From an uncultured Ruminococcus sp. (GTDB lineage Bacteria > Bacillota > Clostridia > Oscillospirales > Acutalibacteraceae), in the NCBI GenBank assembly GCA_937892835.1, contig CALBHM010000356.1, positions 1 through 24,436 of the forward strand: a stretch of DNA of 24,436 nucleotides. Direction: 5' to 3'. The notes under the pieces are model-generated. The model was not told the DNA's origin, ran no database searches, and saw only the letters and a list, made by a program, of their open reading frames with translations. A program made the translations under genes and the position numbers. Below, piece after piece: positions 17,001-23,141 of this stretch (within the stretch, counting starts at the first letter, position 1; each line of letters begins with the position of its first letter).

Positions 17001-17062
17001 GCTGCCGCTTTTTGAGCTGCTCTTTCGGCTGCGTTAATGTGCTTTTTCGATTTACTTCCCAT
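14006..17062 (-). CDS. cas13d: Cas13d, type VI-D RNA-guided RNA nuclease
   Basis: The 1018-residue effector processes its own crRNA and, on binding target RNA, cuts RNA through two HEPN domains. Both catalytic R-x4-H motifs are present: RQMLIH (332-337) and RNNVAH (882-887, followed by IGAIRNI). Other Cas13d-like stretches are FFGKQFNDNIHIQVIYNILD, GKEINDLLTTLINKFDNI, NNGFRNFIASNVIESNRFKY and YCKDFVKALNTPFGY. They match the remembered [Eubacterium] siraeum Cas13d closely. It is longer than the usual 930 or so residues, mainly because of a charged N-terminus with AEEARQ repeats (about 33-71), a Lys/Glu-rich stretch to about 105 and an Asn/Ser-rich insert near 592-612. AAGGAGAG lies six bases before the ATG. 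It is the third gene of an operon, two bases after the sigma-like gene. Confidence 0.97.
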   Translation of the reverse strand: MGSKSKKHINAAERAAQKAAAGEKWKNIDKEKAEAARKAEEARQAEEARQAEEARQAEEARKAEEARQAEEEKNKIISEEVNEESHKEDKTKKKKEKDKKSKAKAAGLKSTFVSNEDVIMTSFGQGNKAKLERRFYPENQEFVCDNPKFDVLKREKFYDIKSKRIDTTIDNPLELSEKHKAGDDLIRCREPLEKQFFGKQFNDNIHIQVIYNILDIEKILQVHINNIIFTIDNILRITDFENDDFIGTLRTTNSFEQYLNPDKKEYNFDEKAKANIKKSRNFFDSFVKNPRLRYFGSAFYDTDLDKKANCANIKQKSDEDIYYYLCFLGSIRQMLIHSQNSTRNYLYDLNQRNDPVSQKVKNLLNRTFKQRIYELNHNFIKTAKKDLTIIFKANDIKNIADKKKIAQQYYDFTVKKEQKNLGFSIKTLRENILEMDENSRLREIYKNDSSLRSKLNKHIDFTLYRYYTSEEAKGAADEFVCSLRDAVRIWEKDQAYIREAESAWKNIGKTVNRIAPQINAKEIRKMMVDRDINDKLFSELVGSNGVEYFSKAIYAITLLLDGKEINDLLTTLINKFDNIGSLLSVIDDINSQIEESSNNDCNSDDSNNQHMKSSKIECNFLKKYKIFEKSKKIVSELQIVRSVARMQTSDPSAKKVMFIDAAQVLGTKKSEEELSEYFDEILGKGKDDKNNSPKRNNGFRNFIASNVIESNRFKYLARYCNTARVHEVAKNKKVVRFVLDSIPDTQIERYYNSCGEKGSNSIEEKRAALTQIISTLSFEKLDERNEKVKDTKNIKEREKWKAIISLYLTVLYLLIKNLVYVNSRYTIAFHCLEREQQLLNTERDYLCVTQYSIEKKHLKSHARNYLKTNIENTDTTVIDKYRNNVAHIGAIRNIDKYIGKVKKFDSYFELYHFIVQSSLKDVCSNPKIYNQINNKIKTYFKLVEKYGEYCKDFVKALNTPFGYCLPRYKNLSIEGLFDMNNPRIEEGDKEQKKAKKEAPTEGNDNNKKEKMPITKNNA
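16850..16966 (-). repeat. In-frame 18-base tandem repeats in the Cas13d N-terminus
   Basis: About six and a half copies of an 18-base unit encode A-E-E-A-R-(Q/K). The units differ at silent third positions (gcctggcgagcttcttc and variants on the plus strand). They should form a charged helix or coiled coil. Repeats of this kind are prone to change copy number between strains. Confidence 0.9.
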
Positions 17063-17064
17063 AC

Positions 17065-18138
17065 TTATCTCTCCTTGTAGTTCTGTATCAATTCCTTTGC
17101 CTGGTTACATGCCTTTGTAAAATTTGACGGCGACATGCCGATGCTTGCGGCAATCTCTTTGCCGGTAATAATACGTCGAATATCTTCAAATTGATCATAG
17201 ATGCTCTCACGAATGCAGAGATATTTCGTCTCCGGGTACATTCTGCGCCGTGTTGCAACATCTATAACATCCCATTTATCCCTGATGGTATTCTCTCTGT
17301 TTTCATTTTTATCCTTAACGTCATCGACCCAGCAAACTATCATCTCATTGGTAAAATACGGCGGAAAGGCCGCCTTGTGCTTTGGCATAAAGCTTTCACG
17401 GTATATTTTGTTCCAAAGCAGCAGCTCTTCGGCAAAACCGTATTTCGCTTCATAGACGTCCTCAACCCGTTCAACAATGTCCTCAACGGCATCAGCCGCT
17501 TCAACACTGTTTCCGTCGTCATCACTGAATTTCTTGTTAAGGCTGAAAAAGTAATCTTGATTTTTAGACCAAAGCTCTTTAGCCTTCTTTTCGCTGATTT
17601 CAAACTTTTTTGATGCCTCCGTAAAGAAGTTCTCGGATTTATCCATTGAATCGTACAGATCCCTCATCTTCTTTATCAGACGTGTATCACGGTCAGACAG
17701 GTAATTTACCATCCAGTTCGTCTGATTTTTCTTTTCTTCCTTTGCCGTGCGGTTTTTAGCTCCTATTGTAAAATCTCTTATCAAAAAGGCAAAAAACGGA
17801 GCCGTTGAATTTCCGGCCTTTTCCGGGTCAAAATTATTGACCTTGTTTTCAAAGAAATTTCCTTTAAACTTCGAATAAGCATAATCAAACTCTCTGTCAA
17901 TATAGCTTTGCTTTTTTTCATTTGAATTCGCCGCTGTTTTGCTTTTGTCCGAATCGGAAGCCTTGAAATCAATTTCCAGCCTTTTTATATCGTGAAGATA
18001 CAGTATGTAATTTTTAATGAAATACAGCTTCAGCTTTTCTGTCGCCGGTTTGAAATCAGGTGTGCCCCGTTTTTCAACGGCATCCAATCCGAGACGATTT
18101 ACTTCGTCGACATATTTTTTTACATCAAATCCGTTCAT
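17065..18138 (-). CDS. Divergent sigma-70-like protein in the Cas13d operon
   Basis: The 357-residue protein has no family I can name with certainty, but its layout resembles a sigma-70 factor. NFDPEKAGNSTAPFFAFLIR (102-121) resembles the start of region 2. A helix-turn-helix-like segment at 153-190 (IKKMRDLYDS...FEISEKKAKELW) resembles region 3. SLNKKFSDDDGNSVEAADAV (199-218) resembles the linker before region 4. The C-terminal helix-turn-helix ITGKEIAASIGMSPSNFTKA (324-343) resembles region 4. Long acidic/basic insertions separate these parts, and the -10-recognition residues are not evident. It starts four bases after the CARF gene and ends two bases before cas13d, so the three are surely co-transcribed. 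It could instead be a non-sigma DNA-binding regulator. It is not a WYL protein. Confidence 0.55.
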   Translation of the reverse strand: MNGFDVKKYVDEVNRLGLDAVEKRGTPDFKPATEKLKLYFIKNYILYLHDIKRLEIDFKASDSDKSKTAANSNEKKQSYIDREFDYAYSKFKGNFFENKVNNFDPEKAGNSTAPFFAFLIRDFTIGAKNRTAKEEKKNQTNWMVNYLSDRDTRLIKKMRDLYDSMDKSENFFTEASKKFEISEKKAKELWSKNQDYFFSLNKKFSDDDGNSVEAADAVEDIVERVEDVYEAKYGFAEELLLWNKIYRESFMPKHKAAFPPYFTNEMIVCWVDDVKDKNENRENTIRDKWDVIDVATRRRMYPETKYLCIRESIYDQFEDIRRIITGKEIAASIGMSPSNFTKACNQAKELIQNYKER

Positions 18139-18142
18139 TTTC

Positions 18143-18757
18143 TCAGCCCCACATATCGTTCAGAATGGAGTCTATCTTATCGTCCGGTAAAAATTCCGCC
18201 GCATTGATAACGCCCGTCATTTGGTAAAGGCAGAGTACATCATAAAGATCTCCAACCTCTCCCATAAACGGATATTTACCATAAGTAATTGATTTAATAT
18301 TGCAATGCTTTACAATTTCGGCATAGGTCAGGGAGGAAAACATTCCGATCGGGGTAACCTTTGTACCGTATGTCAGCTCCATATAAACATCTGCGTCTTC
18401 TTCATATTGAGAGCAAAGCTCCTTGAGCAAATGCATTTGTTTTTCCCGGTTCTCCTCATGCGGCAGTATAATTTCCGCATCTATTGTAAGCTCCCTTTCG
18501 AGCCGTTTCGACAATTCGGAAAGCTCCTCTTTGAATGCATGGTAATTTCTCGCTGTGCTTCCCTTATCGTCGTCGGTGCGAATTGTGACAATTTTTATAT
18601 CCTCGTTACCGAAAATACTCCATTCAAGAAAAGGTATGGCCGGAAATCGGCTCGGCTCGGAAAAGATTAAGCCTTTATCTTCCTTTCTGTATCGAATCAA
18701 TTTCAGCTTGTCAAAGTCAAGCATAGGGATTGTTACAAAGAACAGCTTCTTTTTCAC
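18143..18757 (-). CDS. CARF-like (Csx2/TM1812-type) protein, first gene of the Cas13d operon
   Basis: The 204-residue protein begins with a hydrophobic strand (KKKLFFVTIP) and has a second strand, IKIVTIRTDDD, suggesting a Rossmann-like fold. The segment ADVYMELTYGTKVTPIGMFS (122-141) resembles the signature D-x-T-[HY]-G-x-[RK]-x-x-P region of TM1812/Csx2 CARF domains, and GDLYDVLCLYQMTGVINAAE follows as in that family. CARF domains bind cyclic oligonucleotides or RNA ends. No HEPN, nuclease or membrane domain is attached, so it is a sensor without a visible effector. Start: GTG, seven bases after AGAGGAAG (18765-18772). The fold call is by motif and moderately secure. Confidence 0.6.
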   Translation of the reverse strand: MKKKLFFVTIPMLDFDKLKLIRYRKEDKGLIFSEPSRFPAIPFLEWSIFGNEDIKIVTIRTDDDKGSTARNYHAFKEELSELSKRLERELTIDAEIILPHEENREKQMHLLKELCSQYEEDADVYMELTYGTKVTPIGMFSSLTYAEIVKHCNIKSITYGKYPFMGEVGDLYDVLCLYQMTGVINAAEFLPDDKIDSILNDMWG

Positions 18758-18814
18758 GTTATATCTTCCTCTCGCTTATTATATTTATGAAATAACGGTT
18801 CTGATTTTTGTAAT

Positions 18815-18844
18815 AGTATATCATATTGTTGTTATACAAATCAA
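18815..18844 (-). promoter_or_regulatory. Candidate promoter of the CARF/sigma-like/cas13d operon
   Basis: On the minus strand an extended -10, TGATATACT (hexamer 18815-18820), lies 57 bases before the GTG start, with TTGATT as a possible -35 at 18-base spacing. The 206-base gap to the AAA+ gene holds no clear minus-strand terminator. A small hairpin (TGCTGC/GCAGCA, 18906-18920) has no T tract in that direction. Confidence 0.5.
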
Positions 18845-18963
18845 TAATTTGACAATTTTTCCTTATATTATCTGTTTAACGTCATAATAATACAATATTT
18901 GCGGTTGCTGCATGGCAGCATTTTATATCATTACATTTGAATCATTCCTTTCTGTCTTTTTTG

Positions 18964-20466
18964 CTACGACATACATTCGATTTTGAAATCAACCTTTGCG
19001 CCGTTATGCTCTTTTTTGATAGCGTTATGTAAATAACCCAAAGCCTTCGTCAAACGGCTGCAGGTATTATTGTCATAGAATTTCATGAAGCTTTTATAGT
19101 AATCCAAAAGGACTTCTTTGCTTTCTGAATCACAATGAGCTTTATCAATCATAATATCGAGCGGGGATTTTGGACGGTTCTCTTCTTTAAATACACATTT
19201 GACCATCTCTTCCAACGAATTAAAAGTCAAATCGTTTTCGGGACAGCAATGCATTATAAAATAAAGTGAAACATCCAGGAACGCTTTCAGCTCATTTAAT
19301 GCAGGGGAATTTGGTTGAATCTCTTTATATACTTCAACAAGCTTGTTTGCGATTTCATCAGAATTCTTTCCTTTTAAAAGGTATGTTTCAGATTCATTTG
19401 TTATAGGAGAATTCAAAAGGCAGTCGGTTCTTTCTCCGTGGGTATAGTCAAGAAAACAGCCTTCGTTATTTGCGCTGAGGATAACCTTGTTAACGGTGCT
19501 ATCCTTGTCAACCGCAAGTATTGCCTCACGCATTATATCGTTAACAATCGGAGTTGCGGCTCTTGCGCCGGTAATGCTGCCGACGCACTTTTGCGCAATA
19601 TATCCGGCCGCTTTGTCATCAACCGAGAAATCAATGCCGTACGCATGGTTAAAATACGTTTTATATTTATAGGAGAGACTGCCTCGACTTGAAGAAACAA
19701 GATATTTGTAATCTTCAGCGGTCATGGGATCAATCGTTATGATAGAAGAGATTCTGCCCAATATCTCCGGCATAAAGCCGTAATCCTGCAAATCCTGCGA
19801 CGTTGTTTGTTTTATGTAATCTGCTTTAGTCAGCTCAGGCAACGCTTTCTTGTCGGCAAAGCCCATGCTTTTTTTCGGCGAAACACGTTCTTTGATTATT
19901 GATTCTATTCCCTCAAAGGCTCCGGCCAACAGGATAGTGAATCTTTCTATATTTAAAAATTCTACCGATCTGTCCGGGGTCTCAACGGCAAGAGGACCCT
20001 GATTGTATAACTGAAGAGTATTTTGCTGTGCATTGCTCTCGTCATGTCCTGCGTGGTACAATTTGAGCTTGTCAAACTCATCAATAAACAGAATTGAACG
20101 CTCCCATTTTTCATCATTGCCCAAAGCCTTTTTTGAGCCTAAAAGCTGTTGGCCTAAGGAAGCACCCTTCCAGCCGTCACGGGAAATTGTGGAACCGTCT
20201 AAACAGATTACATTTACATCCAGCACCTTTGCGGCGGCACGAAGCAAATGAGTTTTACCCTGACCGCTCGGACCTATAATAACAGCACCTTGATACGGTA
20301 TTGAATCTGCGCTTATTCCTAAATCAATCAGCTTATTCTTTTTGTAATGATATGATATTATTGCCGATAACTGCTTTGCGTATTCCTGCTGGCACGGTAA
20401 CGGTGCTACCTCGCTCATTATCATCTCATAAATCTCGTCTGCACTAAGAAAAGAATTATTGCTCAT
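18964..20466 (-). CDS. ClpX-like AAA+ ATPase next to the Cas13d operon
   Basis: The 500-residue protein has a Clp/HslU-type AAA+ core: Walker A GPSGQGKT (65-72), pore-1-like GWKG (98-101; GYVG in ClpX), Walker B ILFIDEFDKL (125-134), AGAFEGIESI, a loop with SMGF (200-203) where ClpX has its ClpP-docking IGF, DLQDYGFMPEILGR with the arginine finger (Arg238), and sensor-2 GAR (300-302). It lacks the ClpX N-terminal zinc-binding domain and adds about 170 C-terminal residues of unknown fold. This suggests an energy-dependent unfoldase or remodeller, possibly working with ClpP. AGGAGG lies eight bases before the ATG. It points the same way as the cas13d operon, 206 bases upstream, and diverges from the 105-residue gene. 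It is not the housekeeping ClpX. Confidence 0.8.
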   Translation of the reverse strand: MSNNSFLSADEIYEMIMSEVAPLPCQQEYAKQLSAIISYHYKKNKLIDLGISADSIPYQGAVIIGPSGQGKTHLLRAAAKVLDVNVICLDGSTISRDGWKGASLGQQLLGSKKALGNDEKWERSILFIDEFDKLKLYHAGHDESNAQQNTLQLYNQGPLAVETPDRSVEFLNIERFTILLAGAFEGIESIIKERVSPKKSMGFADKKALPELTKADYIKQTTSQDLQDYGFMPEILGRISSIITIDPMTAEDYKYLVSSSRGSLSYKYKTYFNHAYGIDFSVDDKAAGYIAQKCVGSITGARAATPIVNDIMREAILAVDKDSTVNKVILSANNEGCFLDYTHGERTDCLLNSPITNESETYLLKGKNSDEIANKLVEVYKEIQPNSPALNELKAFLDVSLYFIMHCCPENDLTFNSLEEMVKCVFKEENRPKSPLDIMIDKAHCDSESKEVLLDYYKSFMKFYDNNTCSRLTKALGYLHNAIKKEHNGAKVDFKIECMS

Positions 20467-20591
20467 TCGCTTTTCCTCCTGTATAAAAATATTGTATTAG
20501 TTTTCCATATCGAACCCTCTATAATATAATTGTGTTCGGTTTTAATGAAATTTCCAAGACTTTAAAAATTTTTTGTTTTTGAACTTCGACA

Positions 20592-20668
20592 TGTGAATAT
20601 TGTACATTTATTTTAAAACTATTCGAGGGCAGAAAATGTCCTCTTATAAATTGATGTATAAATTCACA
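20592..20668. repeat. Nested inverted repeats in the divergent gap
   Basis: TGTGAATATTGTACAT (20592-20607) is the near-perfect inverse of ATGTATAAATTCACA (20654-20668). Between them GAGGGCA/TGTCCTC (20625-20643) forms a seven-pair hairpin with a GAAAA loop. No T tract follows, so this looks like an operator or an RNA structure rather than a terminator. Confidence 0.55.
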
Positions 20669-20703
20669 CGTTATATTCGGAACTATCTATACTATATTTT
20701 CTG

Positions 20704-20731
20704 TTGACTTTTCAGTGCTTCTTAGTATATC
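20704..20731 (+). promoter_or_regulatory. Candidate promoter of the 105-residue gene
   Basis: TTGACT (20704-20709) and TATATC (20726-20731) are 16 bases apart, about 48 bases before the ATG. The -10 box is imperfect. Confidence 0.45.
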
Positions 20732-20779
20732 ATTTATATAAATTACAGAAATTTAATAATAGTGCGAGAGGGGAACGGT

Positions 20780-21097
20780 ATGACAGAATCAATTTTAAAA
20801 TCAATCGCTTCAATTCTTGTTGATGCAATGTATCACGTTGCCGATATAAAAAAGTGGGAAGCGTGCAAGGCGCAGATAATACAAAATGACAATGCTGTAA
20901 AAGACTTAAACATCAGAGCTGCCCTTTTGACGATCTATATCGCTATCGAAAGGGATATTTTATCGCTTGAAGAGAATGCAAATGCCGTTCAAATCAGTGA
21001 AGATATCCTCAGCCTGATCGGTGATTTTAGCGACAAGGAAGCGGAAAGTCTATTCAGCGGATATATTGACAAAGAAATCGCCGACAGAAAAAAATAA
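20780..21097 (+). CDS. Small helical protein of unknown function (105 residues)
   Basis: I do not recognise this family. The protein (MTESILKSIASILVDAMYHV...) is predicted to be all helical, soluble and acidic in its second half, with no membrane segment or known motif. ATG at 20780 is chosen because GAGAGGGG lies six bases upstream; the frame is open from a GTG at 20762 that precedes this site. It has its own promoter and a strong terminator, and diverges from the ClpX-like gene across a structured gap, so shared control is possible. An adaptor, antitoxin or regulator role cannot be chosen from sequence. Confidence 0.75.
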   Translation: MTESILKSIASILVDAMYHVADIKKWEACKAQIIQNDNAVKDLNIRAALLTIYIAIERDILSLEENANAVQISEDILSLIGDFSDKEAESLFSGYIDKEIADRKK

Positions 21098-21112
21098 CAA
21101 TCTCATTACGAT

Positions 21113-21152
21113 AACAGCCCGACAGTTTTGCGAACTATCGGGCTGTTTTTTG
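21113..21152 (+). terminator. Intrinsic terminator of the 105-residue gene
   Basis: AACAGCCCGACAGTT pairs with AACTATCGGGCTGTT (one mismatch) around a short TTGCG loop, and the stem runs into TTTTTT. It begins 15 bases after the stop codon. Confidence 0.9.
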
Positions 21153-21202
21153 TAAGCAATAAATAAAATAATCATAATTGTTTTAAGCTGCCGATTAATA
21201 AT

Positions 21203-21250
21203 AAAAGCTATAACTCACTTTGATATCATGAGTTATAGCTTTTTGCTTTT
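21203..21250 (-). terminator. Bidirectional terminator after the BspA-type gene
   Basis: AAAAGCTATAACTCA (21203-21217) and TGAGTTATAGCTTTT (21229-21243) form a perfect 15-pair stem with an 11-base loop. It has T-rich flanks on both strands and lies just after the stop codon of the minus-strand gene. Confidence 0.9.
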
Positions 21251-21251
21251 A

Positions 21252-22853
21252 TTATTCCGCCGTGTAAGTCAGGGTTGTTGCATATGACCAACCGTCCGAC
21301 GGGTTCTTAATATAAATCTTGAAATTATTCTCGCTGCTGTGACGTGGCTTCACGGAAATGTTATAGGTGCAGGTCATATTTGCTTCATCAAGCACCGCCA
21401 TTGACGAATTGACAGTCGTTGTCATTCCGTCATCGTACTCAATGCGAATTTTGTTCACGCCCGAGCCAGTAACGATTTTACATCCAACCGAATCCAGTTT
21501 GCCGCTCGTTGCCGAAAGCTCGGCGGATTTCAATGTTTTGTCGGAGGAAAGCGTTGAAATGCTGAAAGAATAAGTCAGGCCTTCCCACTCGTTCTTGTAT
21601 TTCGCATGAATCTTTAAGTCGCTATCCGGTGTTAGTCTTGTTCTTATTGTCCACACCTCATGGTCAAGCTCTCTTGAAAGCGAGCTGACCTCGTTGCCCT
21701 CGGCATCATAGCCCTTGATTACAACATTGGAATTGTTCCTTGCAAAGGTTCTTGTTGCGCCCGTAGCTTCAATAACCTGAACCTTGTCAGCTCTGTCTTT
21801 AACGGTGAAGCTGTAGTCGTTTACGCTGCTCCATGACGGAGTATATGTTACGTCCTTAACCGAGCTTTCGGAATCCAACGGAATGAATGTAAATCCGTTT
21901 TCGTTTGCATATGTCTCCGCCGCCGTTCCTCTGTAGCCGTAGATTATGAAATCATCGTACTTTTTCCTGCCGTTTTGACCTTGACTTTCGTATCCAAACG
22001 CATATTCTCCGATAGAAGTAACAGATGCAGGTATTGTAACTGATTTCAGGTACCTACATGCTTCAAACGCACGCTTTCCGATACTTTCCAAGCCATTATT
22101 AAGCTTAATATTTGAAACCATAGAATTGTTGAAACAACCTTCTCCGATACTTTTTAAGGTCGACGGAAATTCAACTTCATGTAAATAATAAGTTGCTTCA
22201 AAGCTTCTGTTACTTATTTTTTCCAGCCCTTCATTGAATTTAATTGATTCAACTCGTGAGAGTAAGAACGCACCCTCCTCAATAGATTTAACTGAAGAAG
22301 GAAGTACTATATTAAGATTTCCTGTGTTTGAAAAAGCAAATCTCGGGATTTTTGTTATTGAACTGTTTTCGGCAAATGTAACTTCATTTAGAGAACCGCA
22401 CCAATCAAACATGTTGTTGCAAAGATCACTGCCGATATAAACTTTTTCAAGATATCCGCATCCGTCAAAAACAGAATACGTACCCTCGGGGAAAACAACA
22501 TTTGAAGGAATATTGAGAGAAGTTATATCAGCACCCTCGAAAGCCATGCTGTTTAATACAATCGGACCGTCACCGTTAAATATAATCTTTTTTACATATT
22601 GAGGCTCTTGAAAGTCAGAGCTGAAGCCACCGATTCCTACGGTTATTGGTTCCTTGCCATATGCATTAAAAGTAACAGTGTCAATCATATCGCCGTCATA
22701 ATCCCAAGCGTCAACGCCGTATTGTCCGTCTTTAACGACATCACCGCTGTTGAGCGTTACGTCAAACATGCCGTAAGCACAGACATTAATCGAAAAGATT
22801 ATGCATAGCGAAATAAAGACAGCAACTGTTTTTAACCAAAATTTTTTCATCAT
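21252..22853 (-). CDS. Secreted BspA-type leucine-rich-repeat protein
   Basis: The 533-residue protein has a signal peptide (MMKKFWLKTVAVFISLCIIF...NVCAYG), then about eight BspA-type (LRR_5) repeats, for example SSVKSIEEGAFLLSRVESIK, PSTLKSIGEGCFNNSMVSNI and PASVTSIGEYAFGYE. The repeat region ends in the usual IYGYRGTAAETYANENGFTF cap, and two beta-rich C-terminal domains follow. Such proteins act at the cell surface in adhesion or binding. No LPXTG motif, membrane anchor or dockerin is visible at the C-terminus, so it may be secreted or held non-covalently. The frame is open to an ATG at 22892, but GGGAGG lies six bases before the ATG at 22853, which is the better start. Confidence 0.9.
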   Translation of the reverse strand: MMKKFWLKTVAVFISLCIIFSINVCAYGMFDVTLNSGDVVKDGQYGVDAWDYDGDMIDTVTFNAYGKEPITVGIGGFSSDFQEPQYVKKIIFNGDGPIVLNSMAFEGADITSLNIPSNVVFPEGTYSVFDGCGYLEKVYIGSDLCNNMFDWCGSLNEVTFAENSSITKIPRFAFSNTGNLNIVLPSSVKSIEEGAFLLSRVESIKFNEGLEKISNRSFEATYYLHEVEFPSTLKSIGEGCFNNSMVSNIKLNNGLESIGKRAFEACRYLKSVTIPASVTSIGEYAFGYESQGQNGRKKYDDFIIYGYRGTAAETYANENGFTFIPLDSESSVKDVTYTPSWSSVNDYSFTVKDRADKVQVIEATGATRTFARNNSNVVIKGYDAEGNEVSSLSRELDHEVWTIRTRLTPDSDLKIHAKYKNEWEGLTYSFSISTLSSDKTLKSAELSATSGKLDSVGCKIVTGSGVNKIRIEYDDGMTTTVNSSMAVLDEANMTCTYNISVKPRHSSENNFKIYIKNPSDGWSYATTLTYTAE

Positions 22854-22878
22854 TAGAATCCTCCCTTGATGTAGAAAT

Positions 22879-22892
22879 ATGTACTTGTACAT
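22879..22892. repeat. Inverted repeat between the BspA-type promoter and its start
   Basis: ATGTAC-TT-GTACAT is a perfect 14-base inverted repeat about 25 bases before the coding start, in the probable 5' untranslated region or at a start site. It is a candidate operator. Confidence 0.4.
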
Positions 22893-22954
22893 TTTATATA
22901 ATTTTTATTCGCAATTATCCGCAAATAATATGAAAATGGTGTTATGTTGTTTCC

Positions 22955-22990
22955 ATTTTATCATTTGTTTCCATATATGTCAACATATAT
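22955..22990 (-). promoter_or_regulatory. Promoter of the BspA-type gene with the -35 inside a palindrome
   Basis: On the minus strand TTGACA (22978-22983) and TAAAAT (22955-22960, with TG one base before) are 17 bases apart. The perfect inverted repeat ATATATGT-CA-ACATATAT (22973-22990) contains the -35, and TGTTTCCAT occurs twice (22948-22956 and 22966-22974), the first copy overlapping the -10 box. A weaker alternative (TTGCGG 22919-22924 / TATATA 22895-22900, 18 bases apart) lies closer to the gene. Confidence 0.65.
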
Positions 22991-23114
22991 ACTATTTTAA
23001 TGCTTAACTGAAAGTTTTTTTATCCGCAAAGATTATGTTTGCAGTAATTCGCCCCCACTTTTTCACGCTTTTATTACAACTAATTGTGAAAATTAACAGT
23101 TTTTGACCTGCGTC

Positions 23115-23134
23115 GGTTAGTTTATTCTAACTGA
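23115..23134. promoter_or_regulatory. Palindrome upstream of the cysteine desulfurase promoter
   Basis: GTTAG-TTTATT-CTAAC, extendable to CGGTTAG/CTAACTG with one mismatch, ends seven bases before the -35 box. It is a candidate regulator site; no known operator is recognised. Confidence 0.3.
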
Positions 23135-23141
23135 GAAAAGT

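Noticed and set aside
16683..17037. Two overlapping plus-strand reading frames with SSAWRASSAW-type or PQPGEL-type repeats
   Set aside because: They are opposite the AEEARQ-coding tandem repeats of cas13d and have no ribosome-binding site; the repeats explain the open frames.
14006..17062. Possibility that the large effector is Cas13a, b or c
   Set aside because: The repeat structure, size and motif context (RNNVAHIGAIRNI, IYNILDIEKIL, NGFRNFIASNVIESNRFKY) fit Cas13d specifically.
17065..18138. WYL-domain accessory protein expected beside Cas13d
   Set aside because: No WYL-like signature is visible in any of the three accessory proteins; the sequence is closer to a sigma-like layout.
18906..18920. 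TGCTGC/GCAGCA hairpin between the AAA+ and CARF genes as a terminator
   Set aside because: It has only six base pairs and no T tract on the transcribed strand, so AAA+ transcripts may well continue into the operon.
20521..20560. Minus-strand promoter for the AAA+ gene (TTCATT / TATTAT at 17 bases)
   Set aside because: The -35 is poor and the region is so AT-rich that such matches are expected by chance.
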